From: JBEVMS01 sp040508515
GTDB taxonomy: Bacteria > Pseudomonadota > Gammaproteobacteria > Xanthomonadales > Rhodanobacteraceae
Assembly: GCA_040508515.1 (NCBI GenBank)
Contig: JBEVMS010000067.1
Location: forward strand, 1-8,616
DNA: 8,616 nucleotides
Direction: 5' to 3'
Below, in pieces: positions 1-6,487 of the stretch (within the stretch, counting starts at the first letter, position 1; each line of letters begins with the position of its first letter). The position numbers were made by a program, and so were the translations under genes. Below the pieces are notes generated by a model that ran no database searches, had not been told where the DNA came from, and saw nothing but the letters and a program-made list of their open reading frames with translations.

Positions 1-1
1 G

Positions 2-40
2 CGGACCAAGGAAAACCCGGAGCTGGCACGACGCCCCTGA
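2..40 (+). CDS. Possible 3' end of an upstream gene (partial)
   Basis: Reading from base 2 gives RTKENPELARRP followed by TGA at 38-40. Its codons mostly end in G or C, like the real genes of this window. A strong terminator begins 27 nt later, which fits the end of a plus-strand gene. Frame 1 is also open, up to TAA at 61-63, so the frame is not certain. Too little remains to name a product. Confidence 0.3.
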   Translation, partial: RTKENPELARRP

Positions 41-67
41 GCGCACCGACCGATCCGCTATAAACCC

Positions 68-98
68 AAACGGGCCGCGCATCGCGGCCCGTTTTTTT
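68..98 (+). terminator. Rho-independent terminator
   Basis: A perfect 12-bp inverted repeat (AAACGGGCCGCG at 68-79, CGCGGCCCGTTT at 83-94) encloses a 3-nt CAT loop. It runs into seven T residues at 92-98. GC-rich stem plus T-tract is the classic intrinsic terminator. It ends transcription of the gene to the left and separates it from the cyd operon. The A-tract on the left arm means it could also work weakly on the minus strand. Confidence 0.93.
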
Positions 99-144
99 GC
101 TACAAAGGGAGCCGTTGGCATGCGTCGGGGAGAGACGGCGTGCC

Positions 145-187
145 TTGTCGCACCCATTTGGCACAATGTCGCACGCGGGTTTTTACG
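145..187 (+). promoter_or_regulatory. Candidate control region upstream of cydA
   Basis: The 207 nt between the terminator and the cydA start (99-305) hold no supported gene and should carry the cyd promoter. An 8-bp direct repeat, TGTCGCAC, occurs at 146-153 and 167-174, exactly 21 bp apart (two helical turns), as in many operators. TTGGCA at 158-163 is a good -35 match. However, the hexamer 17 bp downstream (TTTTAC, 181-186) is a poor -10. No convincing FNR/ANR box was found. Regulator and start site are unknown. Confidence 0.25.
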
Positions 188-305
188 TGCTGGGGCAGGA
201 CTACCATCTGCGTCGTTGACCGTGCCAATCACGGCGACGCCCTTCCAACCTTGCTGTCAACGGACGCACGTCGGTTACGTGTTCCGCGCGGCGCTGAGAG
301 ATCTC

Positions 306-1700
306 ATGCCAAGCCTCGACGCAATCCAACTGGCGCGACTGCAGTTCGCTTTCACGGTCTCGTTCCATATTATTTTTCCGGCCATCAGCATCGGCATGGC
401 GAGTTTCCTCGCCGTACTCGAAGGCTTGTGGCTGAAAACCCGCAACGAAGCCTACAAGGACATGTTTTTCTTCTGGTCGAAGATCTTCGCGGTCGGCTTC
501 GGCATGGGCGTGGTTTCCGGCGTGGTGATGAGCTACGAGTTCGGCACCAACTGGGCCGGTTTCTCCAACATCGCCGGCAACATCACTGGGCCGCTGCTGA
601 CCTATGAAGTGCTGACCGCGTTTTTCCTGGAAGCGGGCTTCCTGGGCATCATGCTGTTCGGCTGGAACCGGGTCGGACCCAAGGCGCACTTCTTCGCCAC
701 CGTGATGGTCGCCGTCGGCACGCTGATTTCCACCTTCTGGATTCTGGCCTCCAACAGCTTCATGCAGACGCCGCAGGGCTACGGCATCGAAAACGGCAAG
801 ATCGTGCCGCTGGATTGGCTGAAGATCGTGTTCAACCCGTCGTTTCCGTATCGACTGGCGCATATGACGATCGCCGCCTTCATCGTGGCGGCCTTTCTGG
901 TCGCCGCCTGCTCGGCCTGGCATCTGCTGAAAGGGCGCCGCGATGAGCCGGTGAAAAAGTCCTTCTCGATGGCGCTATGGATGCTGCTGGTGCTGACGCC
1001 GGTGCAGATCGCCGTGGGTGACGCGCATGGTCTGAATACCCGCGAATACCAGCCGGCCAAGATCGCCGCGATCGAAGGGCTGTGGGAAACCGAGCGCGGC
1101 GGCACCGCGCTCAACCTTTTCGGCATTCCTGACATGCAGGCGGAGGAAACCAAGTACGCGGTCAAGGTGCCGCACCTGGGCAGCCTGATCCTGACGCATA
1201 GCTGGGATGGCGAGATCAAGGGGCTGAAGGAGTTTCCGGCAGCCGATCGACCCAATTCCACGATCATCTTTTTCACCTTCCGCCTCATGGCCGGGCTGGG
1301 CATGTTGATGCTGGCGATGGCCGTGCTCGGCTTGCTGCTGCGTCGGGGTGGCCGGATTTACGAAGCGCGCTGGTTCCAGCGATTTGCGTTGTACATGGGC
1401 CCGTCCGGCTTGATCGCCCTGCTGGCCGGCTGGATCACTACCGAAGTGGGGCGCCAGCCGTGGACCGTCTACAGCGTGCTGCGCACGGTCGATTCGGCCT
1501 CGCCGCTGGATGCGCAGCAGGTCGGCACGTCGCTGCTGATCTTCGTGATCGTCTACTTTCTGGTATTCGGCACCGGCATTTACTACATGCTCAAGCTGAT
1601 GAAGAAGGGGCCGGTGCATGGCGGCGAACATAATCAGCATGCGCATCCGGGTTTGGACAGCCGCGTGCTTTCGCGTCCGCAAGACGCCATTGACGGTTGA
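306..1700 (+). CDS. cydA: Cytochrome bd-type quinol oxidase subunit I (CioA-like)
   Basis: Haem-bearing subunit of an inner-membrane quinol:O2 oxidoreductase that oxidises ubiquinol and reduces O2 to water without pumping protons. The protein has 464 residues, normal for the family, and many hydrophobic helices. By comparison with E. coli CydA, the haem ligands are H21 (b595), H186 (b558, in RLAHM) and M328 (in FRLM). E101 and E109 lie in the haem d region. K252 and E257 of the quinol site (AKIAAIE) and the GRQPW motif at 382-386 are present. Only about 70 residues separate E257 from R326, so the Q-loop is short, as in cyanide-insensitive CioA rather than E. coli bd-I. The ATG at 306 is chosen because GAGAG (296-300) precedes it by 5 nt and LDAIQLARLQF is the usual N-terminus. 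The in-frame ATG at 120 would add 62 residues rich in rare codons. The C-terminal tail is His-rich (residues 438-447). First gene of a three-gene operon. Confidence 0.96.
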   Translation: MPSLDAIQLARLQFAFTVSFHIIFPAISIGMASFLAVLEGLWLKTRNEAYKDMFFFWSKIFAVGFGMGVVSGVVMSYEFGTNWAGFSNIAGNITGPLLTYEVLTAFFLEAGFLGIMLFGWNRVGPKAHFFATVMVAVGTLISTFWILASNSFMQTPQGYGIENGKIVPLDWLKIVFNPSFPYRLAHMTIAAFIVAAFLVAACSAWHLLKGRRDEPVKKSFSMALWMLLVLTPVQIAVGDAHGLNTREYQPAKIAAIEGLWETERGGTALNLFGIPDMQAEETKYAVKVPHLGSLILTHSWDGEIKGLKEFPAADRPNSTIIFFTFRLMAGLGMLMLAMAVLGLLLRRGGRIYEARWFQRFALYMGPSGLIALLAGWITTEVGRQPWTVYSVLRTVDSASPLDAQQVGTSLLIFVIVYFLVFGTGIYYMLKLMKKGPVHGGEHNQHAHPGLDSRVLSRPQDAIDG

Positions 1701-1708
1701 GTGACGCC

Positions 1709-2716
1709 ATGACTATCGATCTTCCCGTGATTTGGGCGGCCGTCATCGGCCTGGGTGTTTTCCTCTATGTGATGCTCGACGGCTTCGACCTGGGCATCGG
1801 TCTGCTGTTTCCGTTCTTCGAGCGAAAGGGCGACCGCGAGGTCATGCTCAATACCGTCGCGCCGGTGTGGGACGGCAATGAAACCTTCATGGTGCTGGGC
1901 GGCGCGGGCCTTTACGGCGCGTTCCCGGTCGCCTACGCGACCTTGCTGCCGGCCAATTACCTGCCGCTGGTGCTGATGCTGGCCGGCCTGATCTTCCGCG
2001 GCGCGGCGTTCGAGATTCGTGCCAAGGCCACGCGCACCCAGCATTTGTGGGATCTGGCGTTCATCGGCGGCTCGGCGCTGGCGACGTTCTGCCAGGGCGT
2101 GGTGCTGGGCTCGCTGTTGCAGGGGATCAAGATCGTCGACGGACGCTTCGTCGGCGGTGCCTTCGACTGGTTGTCGCCGTTCAGCGTGTTCTGCGGCCTG
2201 GGTTTGCTGGTGACCTATGCCACGCTCGGTTGCGGCTGGCTGATCATCAAGACCGAAGGTCAGCTGCAGGACAAGATGTACCGCTTGATGAAACCGATCA
2301 GCGTGGTTCTGCTGGGCGCGATCTTTCTGGTCAGCGTGTGGACCGTGCTGGGCCAGCCGGCGATCGCAGCACGTTGGTTCAGCGGTAAGAACGTGCTGTA
2401 TTTTCTCCCCGTGCCGGTACTCGTGCTGGCTTGTGTCTGGGGCATCTTTCGCGGGGTCGACCAGCGTCAGGAGCACCTGCCGTTCCGCTTGGGTCTGGTG
2501 CTGATGTTCCTGGGCTACAGCGGTTTCATCATCAGTATCTGGCCCAATATCATCCCGCCCTCGCTGACCATCTGGGAGGCGTCGTCCAGCCATTCCAGCC
2601 AGTTGTTCGCGCTGGTCGGCACGCTGATCATCCTGCCGATCATCCTGATCTACACCTTCATGCAGTACCGGGTGTTTCGCGGCAAGGTGCGCGAGGGCGA
2701 CGAGGGGTATCACTGA
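1709..2716 (+). CDS. cydB: Cytochrome bd-type quinol oxidase subunit II (CioB-like)
   Basis: Second large membrane subunit, which pairs with CydA and supports haem assembly and proton delivery. It has 335 residues, typical of CioB/CydB, and is almost entirely hydrophobic helices. Family motifs visible are the N-terminal IDLPVIW, LDGFDLGIG around residues 23-31 (D24 and D27), VWDGNE around 53-58, a FRGAAFE segment near 100, and PNIIPPSLTIWEA near the C-terminus. It begins 8 nt after the cydA stop. I chose ATG 1709 because MTIDLP matches the family N-terminus and GAGTGA at 1699-1704 can act as a ribosome site. An in-frame TTG at 1697 would add only four residues and overlap the cydA stop. Its end overlaps the next small gene, which supports co-transcription. 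No cydDC export genes are in the window. Confidence 0.96.
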   Translation: MTIDLPVIWAAVIGLGVFLYVMLDGFDLGIGLLFPFFERKGDREVMLNTVAPVWDGNETFMVLGGAGLYGAFPVAYATLLPANYLPLVLMLAGLIFRGAAFEIRAKATRTQHLWDLAFIGGSALATFCQGVVLGSLLQGIKIVDGRFVGGAFDWLSPFSVFCGLGLLVTYATLGCGWLIIKTEGQLQDKMYRLMKPISVVLLGAIFLVSVWTVLGQPAIAARWFSGKNVLYFLPVPVLVLACVWGIFRGVDQRQEHLPFRLGLVLMFLGYSGFIISIWPNIIPPSLTIWEASSSHSSQLFALVGTLIILPIILIYTFMQYRVFRGKVREGDEGYH

Positions 2717-2868
2717 TGACTGCCCCGCAACCGCCCCGCGCCGCCTCCGGACGGCCATGGCTGCGCAAGAGCGCCTGGTTCGTGGCGCTGTGGTGCGGCG
2801 GCGTGGTGGCCGCCTTGCTGGTCGCCACGGTGTTCAAAGTGCTGATTCTGGGCGCCGTCCAGCACTGA
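2716..2868 (+). CDS. DUF2474 small cyd-operon membrane protein
   Basis: A 50-residue protein with a Pro/Arg-rich cytoplasmic start (residues 1-18), then WLRKSAW leading into one hydrophobic helix (about 20-46). Its position directly after cydB and the W-x(5)-W...helix layout match the DUF2474 family, small single-pass proteins often encoded with cioAB. By analogy with CydX of E. coli bd-I it may stabilise the oxidase; that is inference. The ATG at 2716 shares one base with the cydB stop (TGATG). GAGGGG at 2702-2707 is a good ribosome site 8 nt upstream. Both points make it a real gene despite its size. Confidence 0.85.
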   Translation: MTAPQPPRAASGRPWLRKSAWFVALWCGGVVAALLVATVFKVLILGAVQH

Positions 2869-2929
2869 GCGCCCTCGCGCGGTAATCGTGGGCAGAGAGG
2901 GGCCGGGGCGGACCGAGGCTTGATGCGAT

Positions 2930-2941
2930 CGGCTATAGCCG
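2930..2941. promoter_or_regulatory. 12-bp perfect palindrome before the desaturase gene
   Basis: CGGCTATAGCCG is a perfect palindrome in the 138-nt gap between the DUF2474 gene and the desaturase. It contains a TATAGC element that could act as a -10, but no -35 lies at a proper distance. It may be an operator or chance. It falls inside the desaturase reading frame if translation starts at 2923 rather than 3007. No terminator was seen in this gap. Confidence 0.2.
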
Positions 2942-3006
2942 CAGGCATCTTGCCCGGGCCCGCCGGATCGCCCATCCTTGCCTGGGGTTCTCGAACGAGC
3001 GCGGGC

Positions 3007-4068
3007 ATGGTCGAGCTTTCGCAGTATTGGCAACACGCGGCCCAATGGCTGGGTCAGCACGCGATCGCGCCGCTGCTGAGCGCGCTGGATTTGCGTGCGC
3101 TCAGCGACGATCCGGTGGCGATTGCCTCAGCGTTGATGATCGCGACGCTGCAACTGGGCATCATCGGGCTGTTGTTTCGTCCGCTGGAAAGCTGGTGGCC
3201 GGCCGAGCGCTGGTCGCACCGGCGGTATGCGCGGATCGATTTCCACTACACGTGGCTAATGCTGATCGGTGTGTTTCCGCTGTTTTCGTTCTTGCTGCTG
3301 ACCCCACTGGCCAACTGGCTGGGCGGCGCCTCGGCGGCTGCCGGTAGCGAGGGCTCATGGTTCGATCTGCGCCACCAGCTGCCATGGCTGGACGCGCATC
3401 CTTATGTGCTGTTCGCGCTGTCTTACCTGGCCTACGACTTTACCTATTACTGGATGCACCGCGTGCAGCACTGGATGCCGTGGTGGTGGGCGATGCACAG
3501 CATGCATCACAGCCAGCGCCAGCTCAGTTGCTGGGCCAATGACCGCGGCAATTACCTGGACGGCGTGCTGCAGTCGCTGGTGTTGGCCACGGTTGGCGTG
3601 TTGTTCGGTATCGGCGCGGAAGAGTTCGCCTGGATGATGCTGGCCGGCGAATTGGTGCAGAACTTCTCCCACGCCAATGTGCGGATCGGTTTTGGTCGGG
3701 TGTTTGAAAAGCTGCTGGTCGATCCGACATTCCATCGGCTGCACCACATGGTGGTCGATCCGCAGCGCCCCAACCTGCACAACTGCAATTTCGGTCAGGT
3801 GTTCGCGTTCTGGGATGTGCTGTTCGGCACCGCGTTGTACGGTGAGCCGGTGCGTCCGACCGGCGTGGCCGATCCGATGGTCGATCGCGATAACGAGCGG
3901 GGTGTGGTGGCCTTGCAGTGGGAAGGCCTCAAGCGCTTCTGGGGCGCGGTGCGGCGGCCGGCTGGCTGGCGCCCGGGCGAGGTGTCCTTCCGCGAGGATT
4001 ACGTGCCGATCCCGGTGCGCCACACCACGTCGCCATGCGCCCAAGGTGAGGCATCGCGCGCGGCCTGA
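3007..4068 (+). CDS. Sterol desaturase / fatty acid hydroxylase family protein
   Basis: Integral membrane di-iron oxygenase of the FA_hydroxylase superfamily, which uses O2 and electrons to hydroxylate or desaturate lipids; the substrate cannot be read from sequence. With ATG 3007 it has 353 residues. Hydrophobic segments lie at about residues 38-60, 80-105 and 130-150, with another around 188-215. The iron-binding His boxes are clear: HRVQH (151-155, HxxxH), HSMHH (164-168, HxxHH) and HRLHH (243-247, HxxHH), followed by NFGQVFAFWDVLFGT. The catalytic core is therefore intact. An upstream in-frame ATG at 2923, with GAGG at 2915-2918, would add 28 residues that look less family-like, so the start is uncertain. 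It lies 138 nt after the cyd operon on the same strand with no visible terminator, so read-through is possible. A functional link (both enzymes consume O2) is speculation. Confidence 0.9.
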   Translation: MVELSQYWQHAAQWLGQHAIAPLLSALDLRALSDDPVAIASALMIATLQLGIIGLLFRPLESWWPAERWSHRRYARIDFHYTWLMLIGVFPLFSFLLLTPLANWLGGASAAAGSEGSWFDLRHQLPWLDAHPYVLFALSYLAYDFTYYWMHRVQHWMPWWWAMHSMHHSQRQLSCWANDRGNYLDGVLQSLVLATVGVLFGIGAEEFAWMMLAGELVQNFSHANVRIGFGRVFEKLLVDPTFHRLHHMVVDPQRPNLHNCNFGQVFAFWDVLFGTALYGEPVRPTGVADPMVDRDNERGVVALQWEGLKRFWGAVRRPAGWRPGEVSFREDYVPIPVRHTTSPCAQGEASRAA

Positions 4069-4180
4069 AGGTGCCGTCACGTACCACGCCCCGATCGCCC
4101 GGTGGTCGAAGGGGCATTTGGATGGCTATCGCAAAAAAAATGTTGGTTTGACAGGGGGGCGAGATTGCCTGGGTCGGTAT

Positions 4181-4202
4181 GCGCAGCCGCTATACGGTGC
4201 GC
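4181..4202 (+). promoter_or_regulatory. Inverted repeat in the leader of the plus-strand receiver
   Basis: GCGCA (4181-4185) pairs with TGCGC (4198-4202), and CCG (4187-4189) with CGG (4195-4197). There is one bulged G and a CTATA loop. AAAAA follows. With no T-tract it is not a terminator. It lies 47 nt before the proposed start codon and could be an operator or leader hairpin; the TATACG at 4191-4196 could instead be a -10 element. Elsewhere in the gap (4069-4248) an isolated TTGACA at 4148-4153 lacks a -10 at normal spacing. Confidence 0.2.
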
Positions 4203-4248
4203 AAAAATCCGGCTAATCTGCCGCCCGAGTGCTGATGGGGCGACACAA

Positions 4249-4611
4249 GTGGGCAAAGCGTTTAGGCGCATCATGGTGATCGAAGACAATCTTTTTCTAG
4301 CCATGGCGCTGGAAGAAGTGCTTGTGCACCTTGGGCATCAGGTAACGGCCAGCGCGCAAAGCCTGGAGCAAGCTTTGTCGTTGGTGGAGCAAGCCAATGT
4401 CGATTGCGCGATCGTTGATGTGGATCTGCGCGGACAGGACGCGTTTCCGCTGCTGGATCGCCTGCGCCAACGCGCGATTCGCTACGTGCTGGCTACCGGC
4501 CTGCCATTGAGTGAAATTCCCGAGCACTACCGTCGCGGGGTGTTGGTTACCAAGCCTTACGACGCGGGCGAACTGGATCGTGCGATCACGCAGGCGTTCA
4601 TGATTGACTGA
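4249..4611 (+). CDS. Stand-alone response regulator receiver protein
   Basis: A single CheY-like receiver domain of 120 residues with no DNA-binding or enzymatic output. It probably relays phosphate or acts by protein-protein contact in the cytoplasm. The acidic pair E12-D13 (VIEDN), phosphoacceptor D57 (IVDVDL), switch residue T83 (ATG) and K102-P103 (TKPY) are all in the expected places, so it should be phosphorylatable. The start is taken as GTG 4249, with GGGG (4237-4240) 8 nt upstream. ATG 4273 (MVIEDN) is possible but would trim the first beta-strand. It resembles the receiver encoded at 4982-4623 in length and motif spacing, and the two converge with 11 nt between stop codons. Its partner kinase may be the HWE kinase next door; that is inference. 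Confidence 0.88.
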   Translation: MGKAFRRIMVIEDNLFLAMALEEVLVHLGHQVTASAQSLEQALSLVEQANVDCAIVDVDLRGQDAFPLLDRLRQRAIRYVLATGLPLSEIPEHYRRGVLVTKPYDAGELDRAITQAFMID

Positions 4612-4618
4612 GCCGCCG

Positions 4619-4646
4619 ATGCTCAGCCGAGCGCGTCGGCGAGCAT
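4619..4646. terminator. Hairpin spanning the convergent gene ends
   Basis: ATGCTC (4619-4624) pairs with GAGCAT (4641-4646), and GCCGA (4626-4630) with TCGGC (4636-4640). The loop is GCGCG and a single A is bulged: 11 bp in all. It sits between and over the stop codons of two convergent genes, where a bidirectional transcript end would be expected. There is no T-tract in either direction, so it may only stabilise 3' ends or need Rho. Confidence 0.35.
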
Positions 4647-4982
4647 GCGCTGCAGGTCGCGCGGCGCGAAGGGTTTGCGCAGCAGGCGGGCATAGGTATG
4701 GCTGTGGTCCAGGCCGGGCGAGCCGTAGCCGCTGACGAAGAAAAACGGGATGCCGCGCTGGCGCAGCAGATCGGCCACCGGAAACGAGGTTTCGCCAGCC
4801 AGGTTGATGTCGAGCATGGCCAGGTCGAACTGCAATTGCGCAGCAAGCTCCAGTGCCAACTGGAGGCGCGGCGCCACCGCCACGACCTGATAGCCCAGAT
4901 GTTCGAGCATGTCCTCAATCATCATGCCGACCAGCGGTTCGTCTTCGACCAAGAGCACGCGGGGCGAGTTACCGGAATGCAT
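4623..4982 (-). CDS. Stand-alone response regulator receiver protein
   Basis: A 119-residue CheY-like receiver domain with no output domain. Conserved residues are E13-D14 (VEDEP), phosphoacceptor D58 (MLDINL), S84 (VSGYG) and K103-P104 (RKPF). It is the last gene of the amgK-murU-kinase unit and starts 5 nt after the kinase stop, so it is the obvious phosphorylation partner of that kinase. HWE kinases are commonly paired with such output-less receivers. The ATG at 4982 (MHSGNSPRVLLVEDE) is chosen. An in-frame ATG at 5021 would add 13 residues and overlap the kinase gene by 34 nt. The output (another protein, a phosphotransfer step or a sink) cannot be seen here. Confidence 0.9.
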   Translation of the reverse strand: MHSGNSPRVLLVEDEPLVGMMIEDMLEHLGYQVVAVAPRLQLALELAAQLQFDLAMLDINLAGETSFPVADLLRQRGIPFFFVSGYGSPGLDHSHTYARLLRKPFAPRDLQRMLADALG

Positions 4983-4987
4983 GTGCG

Positions 4988-6487
4988 TCACAGCCCCGGC
5001 AGCGCGATCAGCGCGGTGCATACGAAGCCGCTGGGTCGGTAGTCCAGCGTAACCTCGCTATCGGCGTGCGCGCTCAGGCTGCGGCGGATCAATCGACTGC
5101 CGAAGCCTTCGTGTTGCGGCGATGCCACCGTGGGGCCGTTTTGTTCGCTCCAGCAAAGTCGAAGGCGCTTGCCTTGCGGCAGCGCCTCGATCGACCAGCG
5201 AATGTCCACGCTGCCGTTTTCGCTGCCGAGCGCGCCGTATTTCACCGCGTTGGTTGCTAATTCGTGGAAAGCCATGGCAAACGATAGGGCGTCTTGCGGC
5301 GATACCCGCACCGGTGGGCCCTCAAGCCGGAAGCGGTGGCTGTTCGGTGGCGCATGCGCGCTGGCGGTTTGCCGGACGATGTCCTGGAGCAGCGCGCTCT
5401 GCCAATGCGTATGGGTAAGTACGTCATGGGCTCGCGACAAAGCGATCAATCGGGCGTTGAACACTTCGGTGGCGTTTTCCACCGAACTGGCATGCAGAAA
5501 CGACTGCATCGCGATCGACTGCACGATCGCCAGGGTGTTCTTGACCCGGTGGTTGAGCTCGTGGATCAGCGTGCGTTGTTGCTGCTCGGCAAGCTTGCGT
5601 TCGTGGATGTCGATGATCACACCGGGAAAGCGCAGCGGTTGGCCATGCGCATCAAGTTCGCAGCGTCCCGCCGAGTCGATCCACAGATAGTCGCCACCGG
5701 GCGGTTGAATGCGGTATTCATGCCTGAAGGGCGTGCCGTAAGTGATCGCCTGCTGGATGCTTGCGCGTAGATCGGCGCGATCGTCCACATGGATGCGTTC
5801 GAGGTAGCGCGCGATGGGCAGGCCGCCCTTGACTTCATCCACACTAAAGCCGAAGGCGCGTGCGAAGCGATGGTCGGCGGTGACCTTGTCGGCCGGTACA
5901 TCCCAGATCCAGGTGCCGATCACTGCGCCCGAGGCCAGCGCCAGATCCATCTGTTCCTTGGCGCGTCGGTAGGCTTCCTCGGCGGCCTTGTGTGCGCGCT
6001 GGGCCAGCACTTGCGAGGTTATGTCGGTAAGAATGGCCAGCCAGCCGCAGGGCTGACTTTGGGCATCGCGCAGCGGGCTGTAGTCGAGGTTGAGCCACGC
6101 GGTCTGATGGCGGCCATCGCGGTAGAGATCCAGCGGCAACTCGCGGAACGACAGCGACTGCCCGGCCATCACCGCGGCCATAATTTCCTGGTTAAGCTCG
6201 ACCACTTCCGGCCACGCTTCGAGCAGGTTCATGCCCAGCAGTTGCGGGTGCCGGGTGCCGGCGAACATCGCGTAGGCATCGTTGTAGAGAAAGCGCAGGT
6301 CCGTGCCCCAGGTGATGGCCATCGGCAACGGCGAGCCAAGCATGATATCGACACTGGCGCGCAGCGAGGGCGGCCACGTTTCGAGCGCGCCCAGACTGGT
6401 GTTGGACCAATCGTGGCGATGGATCAGTTGGGCCATTTCGCCGCGATGCGGCCATGTTGCGATTGCCATCGCCGCCGCCGTTTTCAT
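4988..6487 (-). CDS. HWE-family sensor histidine kinase with two PAS-like domains
   Basis: Cytoplasmic two-component kinase of 499 residues with no membrane helix or signal peptide, so it should read an internal signal. Residues about 40-160 form a first PAS-like domain (from MAITWG through ILTDITSQV). A short helical linker (about 160-182) leads to a second PAS domain at about 183-297, ending in DIHERK. The kinase core follows: phosphoacceptor H313 in ELNHRVKN, the N-box HELATNA at 408-414, the family-defining W446-x-E448, and a GFGSRLI glycine box at 461-467. The set H, N-box and WxE places it in the HWE kinase class. Neither PAS domain shows the LOV cysteine motif (NCRFLQ), so blue-light sensing is unlikely. 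The start ATG overlaps the murU stop by 4 nt (ATGA), indicating translational coupling; no separate ribosome site is obvious. The ligand is unknown. Confidence 0.94.
   Translation of the reverse strand: MKTAAAMAIATWPHRGEMAQLIHRHDWSNTSLGALETWPPSLRASVDIMLGSPLPMAITWGTDLRFLYNDAYAMFAGTRHPQLLGMNLLEAWPEVVELNQEIMAAVMAGQSLSFRELPLDLYRDGRHQTAWLNLDYSPLRDAQSQPCGWLAILTDITSQVLAQRAHKAAEEAYRRAKEQMDLALASGAVIGTWIWDVPADKVTADHRFARAFGFSVDEVKGGLPIARYLERIHVDDRADLRASIQQAITYGTPFRHEYRIQPPGGDYLWIDSAGRCELDAHGQPLRFPGVIIDIHERKLAEQQQRTLIHELNHRVKNTLAIVQSIAMQSFLHASSVENATEVFNARLIALSRAHDVLTHTHWQSALLQDIVRQTASAHAPPNSHRFRLEGPPVRVSPQDALSFAMAFHELATNAVKYGALGSENGSVDIRWSIEALPQGKRLRLCWSEQNGPTVASPQHEGFGSRLIRRSLSAHADSEVTLDYRPSGFVCTALIALPGL

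Noticed and set aside
159..173. Sigma-54-like promoter, TGGCAC followed by TCGCA
   Set aside because: The GG and GC elements are one base too close, a spacing sigma-54 does not tolerate, and the second element lacks TTGC.
216..230. FNR/ANR-like box beginning TTGAC
   Set aside because: The second half-site (CCAAT) does not match ATCAA, so only one half is good.
120..305. 62-residue N-terminal extension of CydA from the ATG at 120, which has AAAGGGAG upstream
   Set aside because: The added stretch uses codons rare in the rest of the gene (TTA, CTA, AGA, GGA), has no family resemblance and no membrane helix. ATG 306 has a ribosome site and gives the normal CioA start and length.
201..923. Long open frame on the minus strand opposite cydA, with similar ones opposite cydB (1634-2758) and the desaturase (3355-4080)
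   Set aside because: These are antisense shadows of GC-rich genes: rich in His, Arg, Gln and Asp, with no recognisable domains, while the opposite strand encodes clear families.
4132..4139. A-tract as the T-run of a minus-strand terminator
   Set aside because: No stable stem lies on the right side of the tract, and no minus-strand gene ends there.
4148..4153. Perfect -35 hexamer TTGACA before the plus-strand receiver
   Set aside because: No -10-like hexamer lies 15-19 bp downstream; the nearest (TATGCG, 4178) is 24 bp away.
5617..6487. Blue-light (LOV) sensing by the HWE kinase
   Set aside because: Many HWE kinases carry LOV domains, but neither PAS domain here contains the flavin-binding NCRFLQ-type cysteine motif.
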